From the NCBI GenBank assembly GCA_029783825.1, contig JAREIK010001479.1:30102-94101 (forward strand): DNA of 64,000 nucleotides. The letters are read 5' to 3'. Shown here piece by piece: positions 62,345 to 64,000 of the stretch. A program made the translations under genes and the position numbers. Below the pieces are notes generated by a model that was given only the letters and a program-made list of their open reading frames with translations, had not been told where the DNA came from and ran no database searches. Every line of letters starts with the position of its first letter. Within the stretch, counting starts at the first letter, position 1. This stretch comes from Sapria himalayana (taxonomy: Eukaryota; Streptophyta; Magnoliopsida; Malpighiales; Rafflesiaceae).

Positions 62345-63960
62345 ATGAGAGGTGTCAAAATGTTATTAATTGACATGATCTCAAAATTTTACTGGGTGAA
62401 TATCTTTCATCTAATGTAGCTCCACAAGTATATTGGTCATACAAATAATAAAGTAAATATAAGTCTAAATATTTATCCTATAGAGATTGTGTAGCCAATT
62501 ATGCATAGGCAATTATCAATCAATAGTGAACTAACAACTACTCGAGTTGAATAAATATATTTGGTCTTCAGAATGATACTCATATTCTATAATTGGCTCA
62601 TATCCTTGTGTATAATAATACTTCTCTTATGTTTGGTCAATATCATGTTTAATTATTGAACAAAGGGTAGACAGTGTGAAAATACATATGTGCTCTCTTG
62701 GCATATATGATGGCTATTATCCTTAGACTATCACTACCAAGGATGATCTCCTCATAGTTGTCTACTTAGTATTTTTATATTAAAGTTACATGTCATCCCA
62801 TGTAAAGGTTATTTACTAATATATTACTTTTAGGCAAGAAGTTGAAATCACATTGCTTATAGTTCTTGGCATGCAAGGTTCATAATTTTTTATTTTTTCT
62901 TATCTCTTCTTTTTGTTTCCTAAGTATCACTTTTATACTTTATGGATTCATGCAATATTTTATGTTTGAAGTCATAATGCAAGCTTAAGGTTATGACTTT
63001 ATTTTCTCTTTGGATCTTCTTTACAACACTAAAATCATAGTAGTAATGGGTGTTAAAGACACAAGTAACTTTTCTTTGGAGCTCTCCGTAACATGAAGTC
63101 ATGGTGTTGGAATTAGACATGACTCTGGTCTTTCCGTCTTAGTTTTCTGAGTAAAATGTCATGGAGTTGGGATTACCAAGATAGAGAGAAATACTTTATA
63201 TAACACAAAGTCAAGATATTATAATTAGTAATGACTATGATCTTAGCTTTTCTAAGCCAAGTGTCATGACACTAGAATTGTAGTGACTAAGATAATTATT
63301 CTCCATGATATAAAGTTGTAGAGTTATTGGAAATGTTATGATCAAAATAAATACTCTTGAACAAAAGGTTGTGGCAGAAGATAATATCACAACTCAAAAT
63401 ACTTAGTATTTTGGTTCTATATCGAATAAGTCATGACTTTGAAAATTGTCATGGCTATTTGTACTAATGAGGTACTTGACTACTACAATAGGTAAATAAT
63501 GTTGTTGTCATTATATATTTTGGAGATAATATGTATGTGACTCCAAGAAAATATTATGGTCATGATTATTATGCTGTATAATAAAATACTTGTAACAACT
63601 CGGTGATAAAGTTGTGGATATAAAGAATACCAATATTTTTTTTAGAGTTATGGCCAAGAAAGGATACCATAACTACTTAATAATAATTGTGGAATGTATA
63701 CCCAATTCATGATAAGGAAATTGTCATGACTCTATATTACTTATGTACCCTCTAAACCTTTGCTCAATCTAGTCTACTAATTTTACACAAAATCACTATT
63801 ATTTTACTAAGGTTCATAAATTCCTATCAAAATAATAAATTAATGAAATCTTTCCAATAAATACTAAAATAAGTATAAATGCAACAACTTATACTCACCA
63901 AATAAACATACAAAGTCTATACTTGGAGTACTGAACAAACTCCCACTAAAGGTATTGCTT
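62345..63960. repeat. Dispersed repeat R1, copy D
   Basis: Contains agagattgtgtagccaatta, cttggcatatatgatggcta, actaccaaggatgatctcct, aagaaaggataccataacta and gtactgaacaaactccc. It lacks part of the middle section found in A-C. Short subunits of the type gtcatgacac/tgtcatgactct recur through 62960-63740. The right boundary is near the window edge. Confidence 0.6.
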
Positions 63961-64000
63961 ATCCTTGACTCTTGAACTATGAATCCCATTCCATAAAAAC

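Noticed and set aside
62345..62365. hAT-like end (gagaggtgtcaaaatgtt)
   Set aside because: No GC-rich subterminal sequence follows. It sits at the start of R1 copy D and matches the hAT ends only over a few bases.
1..64000. tRNA, rRNA, snoRNA or telomere/centromere satellite
   Set aside because: No cloverleaf, conserved rRNA segment, TTTAGGG array or long satellite monomer was recognised by eye. A dedicated scan with tRNA and covariance models could still find small RNA genes.

Overview
This window looks like plant nuclear DNA that is nearly all intergenic: AT-rich, full of microsatellites and minisatellites, and built from nested, decayed transposable elements. There are no bacterial signatures (no operons, ribosome-binding sites or compact genes). 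The one credible host gene is a two-exon minus-strand fragment at 52936-54277. It matches IRX14-type GT43 glycosyltransferases of plant xylan synthesis. An angiosperm is certain enough; a monocot is possible but not shown.

Layout. 1-4523: a very long purine-rich (GAA/AAT) tract running off the left edge. 4524-7560: AT-rich DNA with a possible CACTA-type end. 7660-9150 and 12300-13070 + 15385-15900: two copies of a repeat (here R2) carrying a (CT)n tract; the second is split by another repeat (R1). 9172-9510: half of a GC-rich hAT MITE. 9520-10985: a C-rich minisatellite. 10985-11640: decayed Ty3/gypsy gag, minus strand. 16848-18078: a 23-bp minisatellite with no stop codon in any frame of its consensus. 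18859-19239: hAT MITE. 19260-24340: more complex DNA resembling plant mitochondrial spacer. 24340-29035: decayed Ty1/copia pol segments. 29040-33400: hAT relics, including a decayed plus-strand transposase. 33463-33854: hAT MITE with near-matching target duplications. 33995-37526: a full-length hAT element with a recognisable but broken transposase. 37540-38760: more copia. 38760-46400: mostly unassigned AT-rich DNA. 46400-52000: a second copia copy carrying two clean insertions (47188-47554 and 49425-51548). 52936-54277: the GT43 gene. 54484-55168: an inverted-repeat element just upstream of it. 55170-55860: TA/GT microsatellites. 55860-64000: three further copies of R1 and a decayed coding-like stretch.

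The genes do not form a pathway. The value of the window is stratigraphic. Two diverged copies of the same copia relic, and two copies of R2, act as filled and empty sites for one another, so the boundaries of several insertions can be read directly. No new defence, metabolic or regulatory system was found. The observations most worth checking are the altered GT43 gene with an element in its promoter region, the 2.1-kb hAT-like element defined by an empty site, the R1 repeat family, and the two large minisatellites.
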